This document shows, piece after piece, positions 44,481-57,984 of a stretch of 64,000 nt of DNA (position 1 is its first letter; each line of letters begins with the position of its first letter). The translations under genes and the position numbers were made by a program. The notes under the pieces are model-generated. The model did not search any database, was not told the DNA's origin, and worked only from the letters and a program-made list of their open reading frames with translations. Origin of the DNA: Monodelphis domestica (lineage: Eukaryota > Chordata > Mammalia > Didelphimorphia > Didelphidae); assembly GCF_027887165.1 (NCBI RefSeq), contig NC_077232.1, forward strand, positions 13,293,255 to 13,357,254. Reading direction: 5' to 3'.

Positions 44481-45205
44481 CCATTGTTATTATTTCTTTC
44501 CTCAAACACTTTTATTTAATCTATTTTCATGTGTCATAGAGAAATTTGCTTGTGGCATATGGTACATTTTACTGGCACTATGATTTGCTGATATAATATA
44601 TCAAGTATAATATATTGTGTTATTTCTGTTGCATGGGTTGCTGATATTCATTCATTCATTTTTGTTGATTCTGTTCTTTTTTGTTTTTGCTATGAATGAT
44701 ATTCTGACTTCCTGGTACCTTGTTTAATAAGTTTTTTCCCTTCTGTGCAGTGGCACATTTCATAAGTACAAGCCCCATTGCTAATGATGTTGTAAGAGAC
44801 TATAATACTCTCAACCTTTGGAAGAAATATAATAATTCATTGCAAGATCTTGGTTCTTCATAATGACCTTGGTATTGATAGTTCTTCCTATCTTGGGAAG
44901 GGAAGACAATGAAGTGAGATTCTCTCTCAGAAGGGAAGATTGAGGGTATTAAAAAATTGTTGATTCTGTGCCACAAATCTGGGTCCAGTCCAGCTCACAG
45001 CTCCAGGGGTCCTCGGCAGGTAGAGTGGCAACATGGAAATGAATGATGGAAGGCAGCTGTGTGTATGTATTTGCCTGGGGCAAGGCTCTGCATGAAGTGG
45101 CTGTTTCACCATGCTCAGGTTTAGCTTTTATTTTTATACCCATTTTCTTGGCACACAGCTACATTATTCAACATATGTGTTCGAATAAAAATAATTGGAT
45201 GTGAT
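44481..45205. other. V2R intron 2, unassigned
   Basis: AT-rich sequence with no recognised exon. Some L1-like wording ('gttgatattcattcattcat') at about 44640. Confidence 0.35.
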
Positions 45206-45565
45206 AGTGACTTTTATTTTAATTTAAAATTTTAATTTCATACATTGTTCCTTGGTTACAAAAATAATTTTATTTCTCTCCTTCCCCTACCCCATCCCTC
45301 CCATAGCCGATGCGCAGTTTGACTGGGTATTGCCTGTGTTCTTGATCAGAAGCTCTTCCCATGTTGTTGGTACTTGCTTTGTTCATTTGGAGTCTATTTC
45401 CCCATTCATATCTTCTTCGACCCATTCATTAAGCTGTAGTTTTTCCTTAGTGTTTTTACTCCCACAGTTTTTCGTCTGTATGTGGATAGTGTTTTTTTTT
45501 TCTCCTGTACCCCTCTAGGTTGTTCAGGGTCATTGCATTACCACCAGTGGAGGAGTCCATTACCT

Positions 45566-48500
45566 TCAATTGTACCACAATGTGTCAGTCTCTGTGTACA
45601 ATGTTCTCCTGGTTCTGCTCCTCTCACTCTGCATCATTTCCTGGAGGTTGTTCCAGTCTCCATGGAATTCCTCTACTTTATTATTCCTTTTAGCACAATA
45701 GTATTCCATCACCAACATATACCACAATTTGTTCAGCCATTCCCCAATTGAAGGGCATCCCCTCCTTTTCCAATTTTTTGCCACCACAAAGAGCGCAGCT
45801 ATGAATATTCTGGTACATGTCTTTTTCCATATAATCTCTCTGGGGTACAAACCCAGCAGTGCAATGGCTGGATCAAAGGGCAGACAGTCTTTTATTGCCC
45901 TTTGGGCATAGTTCCAGATTGCCCTCTAAAATGATTGGATCAACTCACAACTCCACCAGCAATGCATTAGTGTCCCAACTTTGCCACATCCCCTCCAGCA
46001 TTCATTACTTTCATTTGCTGTCATGTTAGCCAATCTGCTAAGTGTGAGGTGATACTTCAGAGTTGTTTTGATTTGCATCTCTCTGATTAAAAGAGACCCA
46101 GAACACTTTTTCATGTGCTTATTAATAGTTTTGATTTCTTTAACTGAAAATTGCCCATTCACGTGCCTTGCCCATTTATCAACTGGACAATGGCTTGATT
46201 TTTTGTACAATTGGTTTAACTCTTTATAAATTTTAGTAATTAGACCTTTGTTGGAGATTTTTGTTATGACAATCATTTCCCAGTTTGTTATTTCCCTTCT
46301 GATTTTGGTTACATTGGTTTTGCTTGTACAGAAACTTTTTAATTTGATGTAGTAAAAATTATTTATTTTACATTTTGTGACTCTTTCTAAGTCTTGCTTG
46401 GTTTTAAAATTATTCCCTTCTCAAAGGTCTGACAAAAATTCTCTTCTGTGTTCACCTAATTTACTTATAGTTTCCTTCTTTATGTTCAGGTAATTCACCC
46501 ATTCTGAGTTTATCTTAGTGTAGGGTGTGAGGTGTTTGTTCAATCCTAATCTCTCCCACACTATCTTCCAATTTTCCCAGCAAATTTTATCCAATAGTGG
46601 ATTTTTTCCCCAAAAGCTGGGGTCATAGACTGTTCTGCTGAGGTACCTTACTCCAAGTCTATTCCACTGATCCTGATTTATGTCTCTTAGCCAGTACCAA
46701 ATTGTTTTGATGACTGCTGCTTTATAATATAGTCTGAGATCTGGGATTGCAAGGCCCCCTTCCTTCACATTTTTTTTTCATTATTTCCCTGGATATCCTT
46801 GATTTTTTGTTCTTCCAAATGAGCTTTGTTATGTTTTTTTTTCTAATTCTGTAAAGAAGTTTTTTTTTTTTTGGAATTTCAATGGGTATGGCACTAAATA
46901 AATAGATAAGTTTGGGTAGGATGACTATTTTTATTATGTTAGTTCATCCCACCCATGAGAAGTTAATGTTTTTCCAATTGTTCAGATCTAGTTTTATTTG
47001 TGTGGGAAGTGTTTTGTAGTTGTGTTCATATAATTCCTGTGTTTGTCTTGGCAGATAAATTCCTAAGTATTTTTTATTGTCTAAAGTGATTTTGAATGGG
47101 ATTTCTCTTTCTATTTCCTGCTGCTGTGATGTGTTGGAGATATATAGAAATGCTGATGACTTATGTGTGTTTATTTTGTATCTTGCTACTTTGCTAAAGT
47201 TGTTGATTATTTCCACTAGCTTTTTAGTTTTCTCTAGGATTCTCTAGGATTTTTTAAGTAGACCATCATATCATCCACAAAGAGTGATAGCTTGGTCTCC
47301 TCATTGCCAATTTTAATACCTTCAGTTGCTTTTTCTTCTCTAATTGCTACTGCTAGTGTTTCTAGTACAATGTTAAATAATCGCGGTGATAATGGGCATT
47401 CTTGTTTCACTCTTGATTTTATTGGGAATGCATCTATCCCTATTGCAGATGATGTTTGCTGATGGTTTTAGATATATACTCTTTATTATTTTTAGGAAAG
47501 ACCCTTGTATTCCTATGCTTTCTAGTGTTTTTAATAGGAATCGGTGTTGTATTTAATCAAAGGCTTTTTCTGTGTCTATTGAGATAATCATGTGGTTTTT
47601 CTTGGTTTGCATTTTGATATGGTCAATTATGTGGATGGTTTTCCTAATATTGAACCATCCTTGCTTTCCTGGTATAAATCCTACTTAGTAATAGTGAATG
47701 ACCCTCCTGATCACTTGCTAGAGTCTTTTTGCTAGTATCCTGTTTAACATTTTTGTATCTATGTTCATTAGGGAGATTGGTCTGTACTTTTCTTTCTCTG
47801 TTTTTGACCTGAAATCAGTATCATATTTGTGTCATAAAAGGAATTTTGTAGAACTCCCTCTTTGCTTATTATTTCAAATAGTTTGTATAGTATTGGGATT
47901 TGCTGTTCTTTGAATATTTGATAGAATTCACTTGTGAATCCATCAGGCCCTGGGGATTTTTTCTTAGGAAGTTCTTTGATGGCCTGTTGGATTTCTTTTT
48001 CTGATGTGGGATTCTTTGAGAATTCTATTTCTTCTTCTGTTAGTCTAGGCAATTTATATTTTTGTAAATATTCATCCATATCACCTAGATTGGCACATTT
48101 ATTGCCATATAATTGGGCAAAGAAGTTTGTAATGATCACCTTAATTTCCTCTTCATTGGAGGTGAGGTCCCCCTTTTCATCTATGATGCTGGTAATTTGC
48201 TTTTCTTCTTTCTTTTTTTAAATTAGATTGACCAGTACTTTGTCTATTTTTTTGATTTTTCAAAATACCAGCTTCTAGTCTTATTTATTAGTTTGATAGT
48301 TCTATCACTTTTGATTTTATTAATTTCTCCCTTAATTTTTAGGATCTCTAATTTTTTTTCTTCTGGGGGGTTTTAATTTGTTCACTTTCAAGTTTTTTTA
48401 CTTGCATGTCCAATTCATTGATCTCTGCCCTCCCTAATTTGTAAATATATGCACACAAGGATATGAATTTTATTCTGAGTATTGCTTTGGCTGCATCCCA

Positions 48501-49354
48501 TAAGGTTTGAAAGGATGTTTCACTGTTGTCATTTTTCTTCAATGAAATTATTAATTGTTTCTATGATTTGTTCTCTAACTTATTTTGGAGTATTATATTA
48601 TTTAATTTCCAATTAATTTTTGATTTGGCTCTCCATGAACCCTTACTGATTATTATTTTTATTGCCTATTGATCTGAAAAGGTTGCATTTTTTATTTCTA
48701 CTTTTCTGCATTTGTATGCCATGTTTCTATGACCTAGTGTATGGTCAATCTTTGTGAATGTGCCATGTGCTGATGAGAAGAAGGTGTATTACTTTTTTGC
48801 CCCTATTTATTTTTTTTCCATATATCTATTAACTCTAATTTTTCTAAGATTTCATTCACATTTTTACCTCTTTCTTATTTATTTTTGACTTGTTTTATCT
48901 AAATTTGATAGTGGTTGGTTTAGGTTTCCCACTAATATAGTTTTACTGTCTATTTCCTCCTTCAATTCTCCTAGTTTCTCCATTAGAAATTTGAGAACTA
49001 TACCATTTGGTGCATACATGTTGATTAGTGATATTTCCTCATTGTCTATTCTCCCTTTAACAGGATGTATTTACCTTCCCTATCCATTTTAATCAGGTCT
49101 ATTTTTGCTTTGGCTTTGTCAGATATTGTGATTGCAACTCCTGCCTTCTTTCAGTCAGTTGAGGCCCAATAGGTCTTACTCCAACCTTTAATTCTAACCT
49201 CGTGAGTATCAACCCACCTCATATGTGTTTCTTGAAGACAACATATGGTAGGGGTTTGGATTCTAATCCACTCTGCTATTCGTCTACCTTTTATGGGTGA
49301 GTTCATCCCATTCACGTTCAAAGTTATCATTGTCACTTGTGAATTCCCTGGCAT
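45566..49354 (-). pseudogene. L1 ORF2 (endonuclease and reverse transcriptase), frameshifted
   Basis: The ORF2 protein nicks target DNA and reverse-transcribes L1 RNA. The N-terminus (MPGNSQVTMITLNVNGMNSP, then CCLQETHMR) is the start of the APE-type endonuclease. The reverse transcriptase finger/palm region is at 47768-48139 ([16 protein letters not shown]), the downstream RT part at 46944-47216 ([18 protein letters not shown]) and the C-terminus at 46421-46768 and 45926-46276 (GTLMHCWWSCELIQSF). At least five separate frames are needed to read it. Confidence 0.9.
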
Positions 49355-49979
49355 TTTTATATCCTCCCCTAATCCTGACCTTTCTTCTTTTGCTATAACC
49401 TTTTTGACCTCTGATTTACTTTAAATCAATCCTCCTAGTCCCCTCCCTTGATATGCTTCCTTTTCTATCCCCTCCCTTTTTGTTCCTTTCTTGTTTGTTT
49501 GTTTGTTTTTAGGGCCTGTTAACTTCCCGCACCCTGTCCTTCCCTCCCTTTTTATACTCCCTCTCCCCTCCCCTCCTTAATTTTCCCTTCTTGCTTACCC
49601 TGTTGGATAAGGTAGAATTCAAGATTACAATGAATCTATATGCTCTTCCCTCTCAGAGTTGATTTCACTGAGAGTAAGGTTTATGTAATATCAATTATCA
49701 GTCTCTTCCTCTCCTTCTTATAGGAGAATTCTCCCCCCCCCTTTTCCATGTATATCTTTGTGTGAGAAAGATTATTTTATTTAATTTTTTTCTATTTATT
49801 CAAGTATATCTTAGTATCATCAATGATTCCCCTTCCTTTTTTCTTTCTTTTTGCTTTTCTTTCCCCCTTTCTCCATATCGTCTTAACACCCCACTATTTC
49901 CCTATGAGTGATTCTTCTAATTACTCTAATAATGTAAACAATTTTTGAGTTACACATTACATTTTCCCCACATATTAAT

Positions 49980-49982
49980 ATA

Positions 49983-50024
<42 letters not shown>
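49980..50024. repeat. (TA)n microsatellite in the L1 spacer
   Basis: About 22 TA units between ORF1 and ORF2 of the full-length L1. Confidence 0.95.
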
Positions 50025-50028
<4 letters not shown>

Positions 50029-50164
50029 ATTTGATATAAATGTAGTCCTTATAGGAGAGAGTTTAAATAAAAGAAAAATAAAACATTTTCCTCCTTTTCC
50101 CTTTCCTTCATATTTACCTTTTCATGTTTCACTTGCTCTTTGTGTTTGGATGTCAAACTTTCCC

Positions 50165-51252
50165 TAGAGTACTGGACTTTTCTTTACTTGGAAATCTTTT
50201 ATTTTGTTGAATGCCCATACTTTCCCCTTGAAGTATATAGTCAGTTTTGGTGGATAGGTGATTCTTGGTTGAAGACCCAGTTTCTGAATGTCATGTTCCA
50301 GGCCTTGCAGTTATTCAGTGTGGAATTTGACAGGTCTTGTGTGATCCTGATTGGCATTCCTTTGTATCTAAATTGTCTCTTTTGGACTTCTTGTAGGATT
50401 TTTTCTTTTGCTTAAAAGCTTTGGAATTTGGCAATTATATTCCGGGGAGTTGTCTCTTGGGGATTTAGTGTAGAGGGTGTTCTATGAATTCTTTCATTGC
50501 CTATTTTGCCCCCTTTTTCTAGAACCCCAGGGAAGTTTTCTTGGATGATATCTTGTATTATGATATCAAGATTTCTGCTCATTTCTGGCTTTTCAGGTAG
50601 ACCAATGAATCTCAGATTCTCTCTCCTTTCTCTGTTTTCCAGGTCTGTCACCTTGTCAGTGAGATATTTTGTGTTATCTTCTAATTTCTTAGTCTTTTGA
50701 CTTTGCTTTATTAATTCTTGATCTTTTACAAGATCATTGTCTTCCAGTTGCCTGATTCTGACCTTTAAAGACCGGTTTTCCTTTTCAGTTTGGTCTGTCC
50801 TGCTTTTTGAGGCTTTTAGCTGTTTCTCCAATTGAGAGTTCTTGTGCTTCATATTTTTAATTTCCCTTTGCATTATTCCTATTTTTCCTGCCAGAAGGCT
50901 TCCATATTTTTGATAACCTCCAATTTAAATTCTTCAAGAGCTTGTAGACAATTTCCATTTCTTTTGGAAAGGTTTGGAACATTTATTTGGGTTTCCTTTT
51001 CTGCTATTTCCTCTGTATTCTGTATTTCTCCTCCATAAAAAGTATCCAATGTCAACCCCTTCTTGCTTTCTTGGTGTTGGGGTGTTGTTGTTTCTGGGCA
51101 CTGTTTGCCATCTCTATTTTTTTCTCCCCTTTCCAGTCAGAAATCTGAGTGAGGAGGGCTAGCTCTCTGTCTATGGGTCTAATGATCAAGGCTTTTGCCT
51201 CAGGCAAATTCTCGATTCTCCTCAGCTGAGCTGTTTTCCTGGGGGAGCCCAA
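50165..51252 (-). pseudogene. L1 ORF1, frameshifted
   Basis: The N-terminal part opens at 51252. The coiled coil lies at 50873-50640 (heptads such as LEKQLKASKSRTDQTEKENR), followed by the RRM start (RRENLRFIGLPEKPE). The C-terminal domain continues in another frame (YPPKLTIYFKGK-like reading near 50230) to about 50165. Frameshifts near 51050 and 50412 inactivate it. Confidence 0.8.
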
Positions 51253-51276
51253 GGTCTGCCCTCCCCTGCCTGCCAG

Positions 51277-51690
51277 TGTTTTGGGTGTTACTGCTCTCAG
51301 GGGTAAGTCCTTGGTGGTCTTAGTTAACTCCCAAGACCTATAGGTGCCCCTTGTTCACTTCAGGTGTGCCCTTCATGCACTCATTGATTATAGCAGGCTA
51401 GTTCTGAGCGCCCAAGATCTGAGCTCCCCTTGCCCACCTGCCGGGATTTTGGGTGTCACTGCTCTCAGGAGTAAGTCCTTGGTGGTCTTAGTTATCTCCC
51501 AAGACCTATTGGTGTTCCGTGTTCACTTCAGGGGTGCCCTTTGCACACTCATTGATTATAGTGTGCTAGTTCTGGGCACCTGAGATCTGAGCTCCCTTTG
51601 CCCGCCTGCTGGGGTTTGGGGTGTTACTGCTCACAGGGGCAATTCCTTGGTGTTCTTAGCTCCCCAGACCTGGAGCTGCCCACTGCTCAG
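51277..51690 (-). repeat. Tandem monomers of about 168 bp in the L1 5' UTR
   Basis: 'gggtgttactgctctcaggg' and 'taagtccttggtggtcttag' recur with starts near 51283, 51451 and 51619, spacing about 168 bp. 'cactcattgattatag' repeats near 51376 and 51546. The unit is unrelated to the monomers at 41890-42500. Confidence 0.8.
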
Positions 51691-52000
51691 TCCTGGGGTG
51701 CCCCTCTCTCACTTGTTCATTCTGGGGCTCACTGACTTTAACTCTGGCTCTGTAGGTGTGGTAGGGGAGGGTAGGTTAGCTCAGGTTTGGGTGGGAGCTT
51801 TTTCTTTCCCTTATAGTGTGGAAATGCCCGAATTCCACATACCTTCAGTGCTGCACCCTACAGTGGAGTTCCTCCATTCTTATGCGGATGGTTTTTTGGG
51901 GGTCTTTCGAGGTCTCCTGTATTGTTGGGTCTGAGGAGGGGAAGTGAGCCATGTCTAATCTGCTGCCATGCTTACCCAGAAGTTGATACAGTGACTTTTA

Positions 52001-53530
52001 ACAAATCATTTGATAAACATTCTGAGATCATTCTATACTTATATTGTAACTATTGATTCTGACAGGATACGCAAAGGTTTTGCACAACATAAATTATTTT
52101 TTTACATGTGGCTTAATTTTCTCATTAACCTACGAGGAGCTTGAGATTACAGACAATCAAGGAAAATCACTTATTACCTTTAATAAGAATAGATAATCAA
52201 TCAGAAATCCTAAAGACAATTAACCATCATAGCAGTGAGGATGAGAGATCAAAGGGGTACTGAAAACACAATTCAGATTTAGTATTAGGCTGATCATTTT
52301 TCAGAGTTTGTTCAGGAGTTTTTCAAGAAGGGTTTCAGCTGGTAAATCAAGTCACTGAGGCATGTTGAGACATGGTATACCAAAGCATATTGTATAGGCC
52401 TCTCCTTATGAATAATTTATATATACTGGCTTAAGAGAATAAATTTCAGTGCATGGGAGTAGGAGATTTCTGGGCAGAGCTAGTGGGCACAGATTTTGCT
52501 AGGAATCATATACCTAAGCAAAAGTTAACCCATGATGGTCCTTTGGGTTTGTTTTTGTGAGTCTGATCTTTTGGTGATATTTTGTGGAAATAGTGTGCAA
52601 GCATTTTGCGCTTATATGACTTCTTCAGAGACTAAGGAGAGGACAATAGTCATGTCAATTCTATTAGTAAAGGATGTTGGTGAGAGAGGACATACAGAGG
52701 GGGGTGTGTGGGTGATTCTCTCCTGTCAAGGAGCCACTTTGTGATCTCCTATCTTTCATGAGTGATCTTGTCAAGACATCATGGCCTGATGGCTCCCAGC
52801 AATTCTGAGGCAGTTTCTATGAGCTTTGGGAGGATAATGAGGGGGAGAAGCAGTCAAGTTCCAATACTATGAGAAAGATTTTGGTAATATGAATCCTTTA
52901 CTCATATAAGTCACTTTTTTAGGACCAGAAAAGATGATATCTGAATGGATAAATGGTGTAATTGGTGACTTTTTTCAAATTTTAGCCCTCATCCTTGTAG
53001 CAGATGTGCTCAAAGTATACTCAACTCAAGGAACAGGAGCTTCTTATCCTAAATGAGCTTTTCTCTTCAATGACGTTTTTTTTTTTCTTACCCTTCTGAT
53101 GACTAAATTACCATGTCCATGGACCACATTTTATACATTTTTATCATAGATACAAGCCTAAGAATAACTAGATGTTAGCATATGTCATGGGGGTGGGGAA
53201 GTACTATTTATCCTAGTTTCTTATTTTCTCACTGACCATATTCCAATAGTAGATTTGGCTGACAAGGAAATCAGTTTGGGAGTAGGAATCAAGATATTCA
53301 TGCTGATTGGGTTATTAGAGCATGACTGAAATCACAGTTCACCATTAGTTCCTTTATCTCATTCTCAGAAATTTGAGGATTAAGGATGAAGACAGTATGC
53401 ATAGTAAACATTACCTTGCTCTAGGACAACCCTGGTGATTTGGAGGAGATTTTGGGGTAGGAGATCATGAATTGGTATAATTAATGCATACAGAGTGGTG
53501 AACCAGTGCTCATCTCATAGTTTATTAAAG
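52001..53530. other. V2R intron 2, no gene recognised
   Basis: AT-rich, stop-rich sequence. No exon, SINE or L1 could be supported. Confidence 0.4.
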
Positions 53531-53539
53531 AAAATTAAA

Positions 53540-54196
53540 TACCAAAAACATATTTCTGAACAAAACTGACATTTATTGTTAGAAAAACAAATCAGAAGGC
53601 CAAGTTCTAGACATATCCAGTCCTGGTATAAGATCTGTGACCCAGAGTTACATAAATATCAAGTATAGATTGTCAATGCAAAAAATCCAGATTAGACATA
53701 CTCAACTCTCCAACTCCTCTCTCCAACATGACGAGAGAAGGGTGCCAAATGAATGTTTCTTTTGAGGTGGGGCAAACAGACTTTCCTCCTCTAGATGATT
53801 TCCTGTTTCAAGAAAGTAAAGGCTGTTTTTTTTTTCTTCTAAATCTTGTGGGCAATTAAATCTCTGTTCCATATATGGTGATAGTCAAGATCACTCTATA
53901 GCTTCAAAACTAATTGAGATATCATAAATCTCTTGCCTTAGGTGCATCTGGACATTTTGCAATAAGATTAAGTCATGCACACAACTCCCATTGGCAAGGA
54001 TGTATTGTCAAGGCATTTCAGAGGATTTATTGTAGTTATTTTACTCACAATATTTTTTATTAATTACTTATTCTCTCAATTATTCAATCAATAATTGTGA
54101 TTTTTTACTTTCTATTAAATGTAAGGTAATAATTTATCATTATAACACTGGATATCTAATAGGATTTCATGCAGAGGTTATAGTTCTAAAATAACA
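53540..54196 (-). mobile_element. LTR-like repeat, left copy (old ERV)
   Basis: Diverged homologue of 57395-57984: shared 'aactgacatttattg', 'caagaaagtaaag', 'ttccatatatggt', 'cccattggcaagga', 'gggtatctaatag'-type blocks. In minus sense it carries AATAAA in 'caataaatgtcagtt'. Minus-strand TG start near 54196 (TGTTATTTTAGAACT). Confidence 0.5.
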
Positions 54197-55059
54197 AAAT
54201 GAATATTAACTGATAAAATTTGCTTTACTAGACTTTTCTTTTACATTTCCCTCTTCACTCCAACTATGGATCCAATTTAAGAGATGTTCTGGTAGAATCA
54301 AATTGCTTAGAGGTGTATTTTTATGAGGAGCAATCGCAGAGGGAAATTCTCCTTCTGAGACAAAAAGATGATAAAGGAAATTGGGAAATAGATTTGCCAA
54401 ACAGTACCTATATCAAAGCAACATATTATGGTGTTATAAATCTAGAGACAACGAAAATTATGGTCACTTAAATTATATAGATGCTGTACCAGGAGCAAGG
54501 TTGTCTGGGGATGATTGTGAGGTAAATCATCATTATAAGGTCTGACAAAGTATGTGTTGACTTTCCAAGTTTCTTGGAAATAAAGGTAAAGAAGAAGATT
54601 GACAGTTATGAACACAGTCTAGCATAGCAACTAAAGCATCATTTAAGTAACATTGGACCAAGGATAATAATGGCTAGAACAATGAGCACTTATCTCAAAA
54701 TAGTAGACATAATTCTAATACCCAAAAGCCAGGAAAAGGTTGAGGAAAGCCAGAAAAATGGGTCTCACCATGGCTGAGAGGAAGAAACAGGATTCTCATT
54801 TACAACTTGGTGAACTTTTCATCTGATCCTTTGTTGGACATGTGTAACAATGTCATCAGGGATATTTATGTATTAGCAACAGCACTCATTAATGGTGGCA
54901 TAAGTCCCTCTTTGAACATCAGTGAGGAAGGTAAAAACTAGTTGATCCTGTATACTGTTTCAGCATGAGATAAAAGGATCCAAGAATCTTTTTCTTTAAC
55001 CTATATAGTGATACTTCCCAAGATGGTTGTATACATCCAGCACAATGTAAAAAAAATTA

Positions 55060-55185
55060 ATATACCCTTGCCTTCTTTCTTAGAATGAATACCATGTGTT
55101 GGTTCTAAGCCAGAAGAGTGATAAGGGCTAGGCAATGGAGGTTAAAGGACTTGCCCAGGATCACACAGTCAGGAAGCAGTGTAAA
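55060..55185 (-). repeat. MAR1/WSINE1-type SINE, antisense, partial
   Basis: Reads 'tgttggttctaagccagaag', 'gctaggcaatggaggttaaa', 'acttgcccaggatcacacag', then stops. Confidence 0.75.
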
Positions 55186-56853
55186 TTTTTATTTAGACTT
55201 GGTCCTAAGGTTGAAAATCCATATAGAGAAAAAATCAAGAGTTCCAAGTTGTGTATTAATGTCTGATTGCTTTAGCTTCTTTAGCCACCTCTGCAGCGAT
55301 CTAATATAATATAAGAGGAAATAGAAAAGTCTCTTTCTAGTAGTAATGTGTACATTAGACAAAAGATTCAGCATAGAAAATAGGGTGACCAAAATATTTT
55401 ATGAGATGAAACATAATATCCACCCCCTTATCTCTACTCCAACTTGAAGAGAACTAAAGGCAAAATATCAGGCCTTGTGAGGTGAGTTTCTGACTTAAAG
55501 TGTGCCTATCATGGTCTTAAATCCTTTGTTTATCCCCTCAACTTGTAAACAGAAGAGCTTAGTATCCTTATATAGTGAAACAAAAAGTAAAGGTATATCA
55601 ATATTAACTAACGAGTCTCTTTGTTTTTCAGTAACCCATCTCCAATGGTGACAAAATTCATCTCAGATCTCAGATATCTGAAGTAGTTTTCCAAAACCAG
55701 CTTCTCTCAGACATTCTGGGATATGTCTCCTTTTTAGTAGATTTGCTTCATTGGTTCTAAGTTGCTTATAGAGATTCATTAAATGTTCCTGCTAAAGTCA
55801 TTTACCAAGCAGATCTTGATACAAATTAGTATATCTTTTCAAAGATTATTTCTCCAATTCCTAGTTAAGGTGTTAAAATCATCCATAATCTTGTAGTCTT
55901 AATCTTCTTAACTATGATGAACTGTCAGAAACTCACAGTGCCCTTAAAATTCAGAAAATTTGTTTTTTTTAATGTTCCATTAGAATCCATTACATTTGAA
56001 GTACAGAATAATTTAATCCATTACTTTTTCAAGACTTTGCACTCCAATAAATTTCACTTTCATTAGGAAGTCCAGATGTTATAAGGAATTTAATGCCAAA
56101 TATAAAAATCATAAGAACTTTGGCAGATATAATTTCTCCACTCCCTAATTTCAATGACGGTGCACATGAGTTTACTTAAAGAGAATGAGAATTCCATTTG
56201 AACAAGAACTTGGGTTTGGATCTGCAGATACATTTAATTAATTATGGAGAAGATTTTACACAAAAATTAGTTATAACCTTAAAGAATGAGGTGTTTCAGA
56301 GACTCAATGTGATATTTGATTTTGTAAACATTAACTGGCAGATAACAAGTTCAACTACCAATTCACTAGGTTGTTTGAGATATGGAATGAGTATATATTT
56401 CATTTAAAATAGTAATAATCCGAAGGGTGATGATATAGAGATATTCTCAAGCCTCGCCTCATTTTGGACTATTTTATTTTAAAAAGAAAAAATCTAGTTG
56501 TCTGATTATGCTCTGGCAGAAGTGAAGAACATGCAGAAATATGAGAGCAGACTGGAATATTGCTGGCTATAAAGTCTAGAGTATCTCTATTATAATTCTT
56601 AATTGTGGTACCTACAGATTTTACATTTTATTGTTTGGTTTTGTCCAATTCTTTAACTGATTAGATTGCTTATTTAAAACTTGTACATTTTCTGAAACTT
56701 CTTTTAAAATCAAATTACTCAGTAGATGGACACTCACATACATAAAGTCAGAGAAACTTTTAACAATTCTAAGTTTAAACACACACTCCTAGACCACTCA
56801 GAATTTGAGGTAGAAATTTATCTTATTCTTGCACAATCAGCCCCTTTGAAATT

Positions 56854-56854
<1 letters not shown>

Positions 56855-56893
<39 letters not shown>

Positions 56894-56901
56894 ACACACA
56901 C
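56855..56901. repeat. (CA)n microsatellite
   Basis: About 22 CA units with one GA interruption. Confidence 0.95.
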
Positions 56902-57394
56902 TAAATGTTGGAACTCTTGTTGTAAGCTCTAGGAAATCAAGATAATTTGTGATTCTGCTAAGAACTTTAAAATTGGTGAAGGAATTAATCTTATCAACTT
57001 GTAAAAATAGTGGTGATTGAATGAATGTCAGCCCTCACCCCCAAACAAAATCTCAAACCCACAAAAAAAAATCCAAGCTGGTTATAAGATAACCGTCAAG
57101 CCCAACAAAATTCTGAAGCATAACATATAACAACTAAAATGTATAAAGAGAAAAAAACAGCAAGTATCTATAAAAATTGTCCAAGGCCAAATTACTTCTT
57201 AAAACAGCTAAAGTTATTCACCAGTCTCAGAAGTAGGGATCTTAGGTGAATTGACTTCCTTTACTAGTTAGTATCTCGAGTTGGGGTTTTCCTCGGACTT
57301 CCCCAGGAGATTCTCCTGAAGGAGCTCAGGTACGAGGAATCTCAGTCCAATTTGCAGTCCATCTGAGGTGGCCCTTTATAAAAGAAAAATAAAT

Positions 57395-57984
57395 ACTGGA
57401 AAGTGGTTATCTCAGTCTAACTGACATTTATTGATAGATAAGTGATCATAACACCAAGGAATAGACACACCCAGCATTATGATCTAATACCCAGAATTGA
57501 TGAAGTGTAAAGTACATATATATATAGTCAGCACAAGAGTCATATTACACAATCACAAGGATCAGTTCATTGTTTCTTCTCAATGGGCAAACCAGAATTT
57601 CATCTGCTAGAAGATTTTTTTCAAGAAAGTAAAGTGTTCTAATACTCTAGGCAATTACATAATCTGCATTCCATATATGGTAACAGCCAACATCACTGTA
57701 GTTTCAAAGCCAAATCAGAGGTCATGAATCTCTTAGATCATGTGGACACGATCCATGATGTTGAAGGCACAGAAAATTCCCATTGGCAAGGATTTTTTGT
57801 CAAGCCCTTCCAGAGGATATTTCCTTTTTATTTTATTCACACAATGATTATTAATTTCAGATTCTCATATATGATTATTAAATCAATGATTGAAAAGTTT
57901 TCTTTCTATTACTATTATAATCTATTCTTATAATACTGGGTATCTAATAGTATTACATGCAGAGTGTACAGTTCTAAGAAAGCA
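57395..57984 (-). mobile_element. LTR-like repeat, right copy (old ERV)
   Basis: Partner of 53540-54196. Minus-sense signals: a TATATATA box (about 57515-57526) and AATAAA (about 57428-57433), spaced as in an LTR. Minus-strand start TGCTTTCTTAGAACTG near 57984. Confidence 0.5.

Larger units (their letters stand above)
45217..51989 (-). mobile_element. Full-length L1 with 11-bp target-site duplications
   Basis: About 6.8 kb on the minus strand, flanked by AGTGACTTTTA at 45206-45216 and 51990-52000. Order from the right: 5' UTR with tandem monomers (51989-51260), ORF1 (about 51252-50165), a purine-rich spacer of roughly 0.8 kb, ORF2 (49354 to about 45566) and 3' UTR. Both ORFs carry frameshifts, so it is dead. 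It lies in intron 2 of the V2R gene in antisense to that gene. Confidence 0.9.
54197..57394 (-). mobile_element. Internal region of the old ERV-like element
   Basis: About 3.2 kb between the two LTR-like repeats. A minus-strand frame at 54206-54400, adjacent to the left repeat where env would end, is the best open stretch but matches nothing I recognise. Broken by a SINE at 55060. A short CpG-bearing stretch at 57270-57370 next to the right repeat could be leader sequence. Confidence 0.35.
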
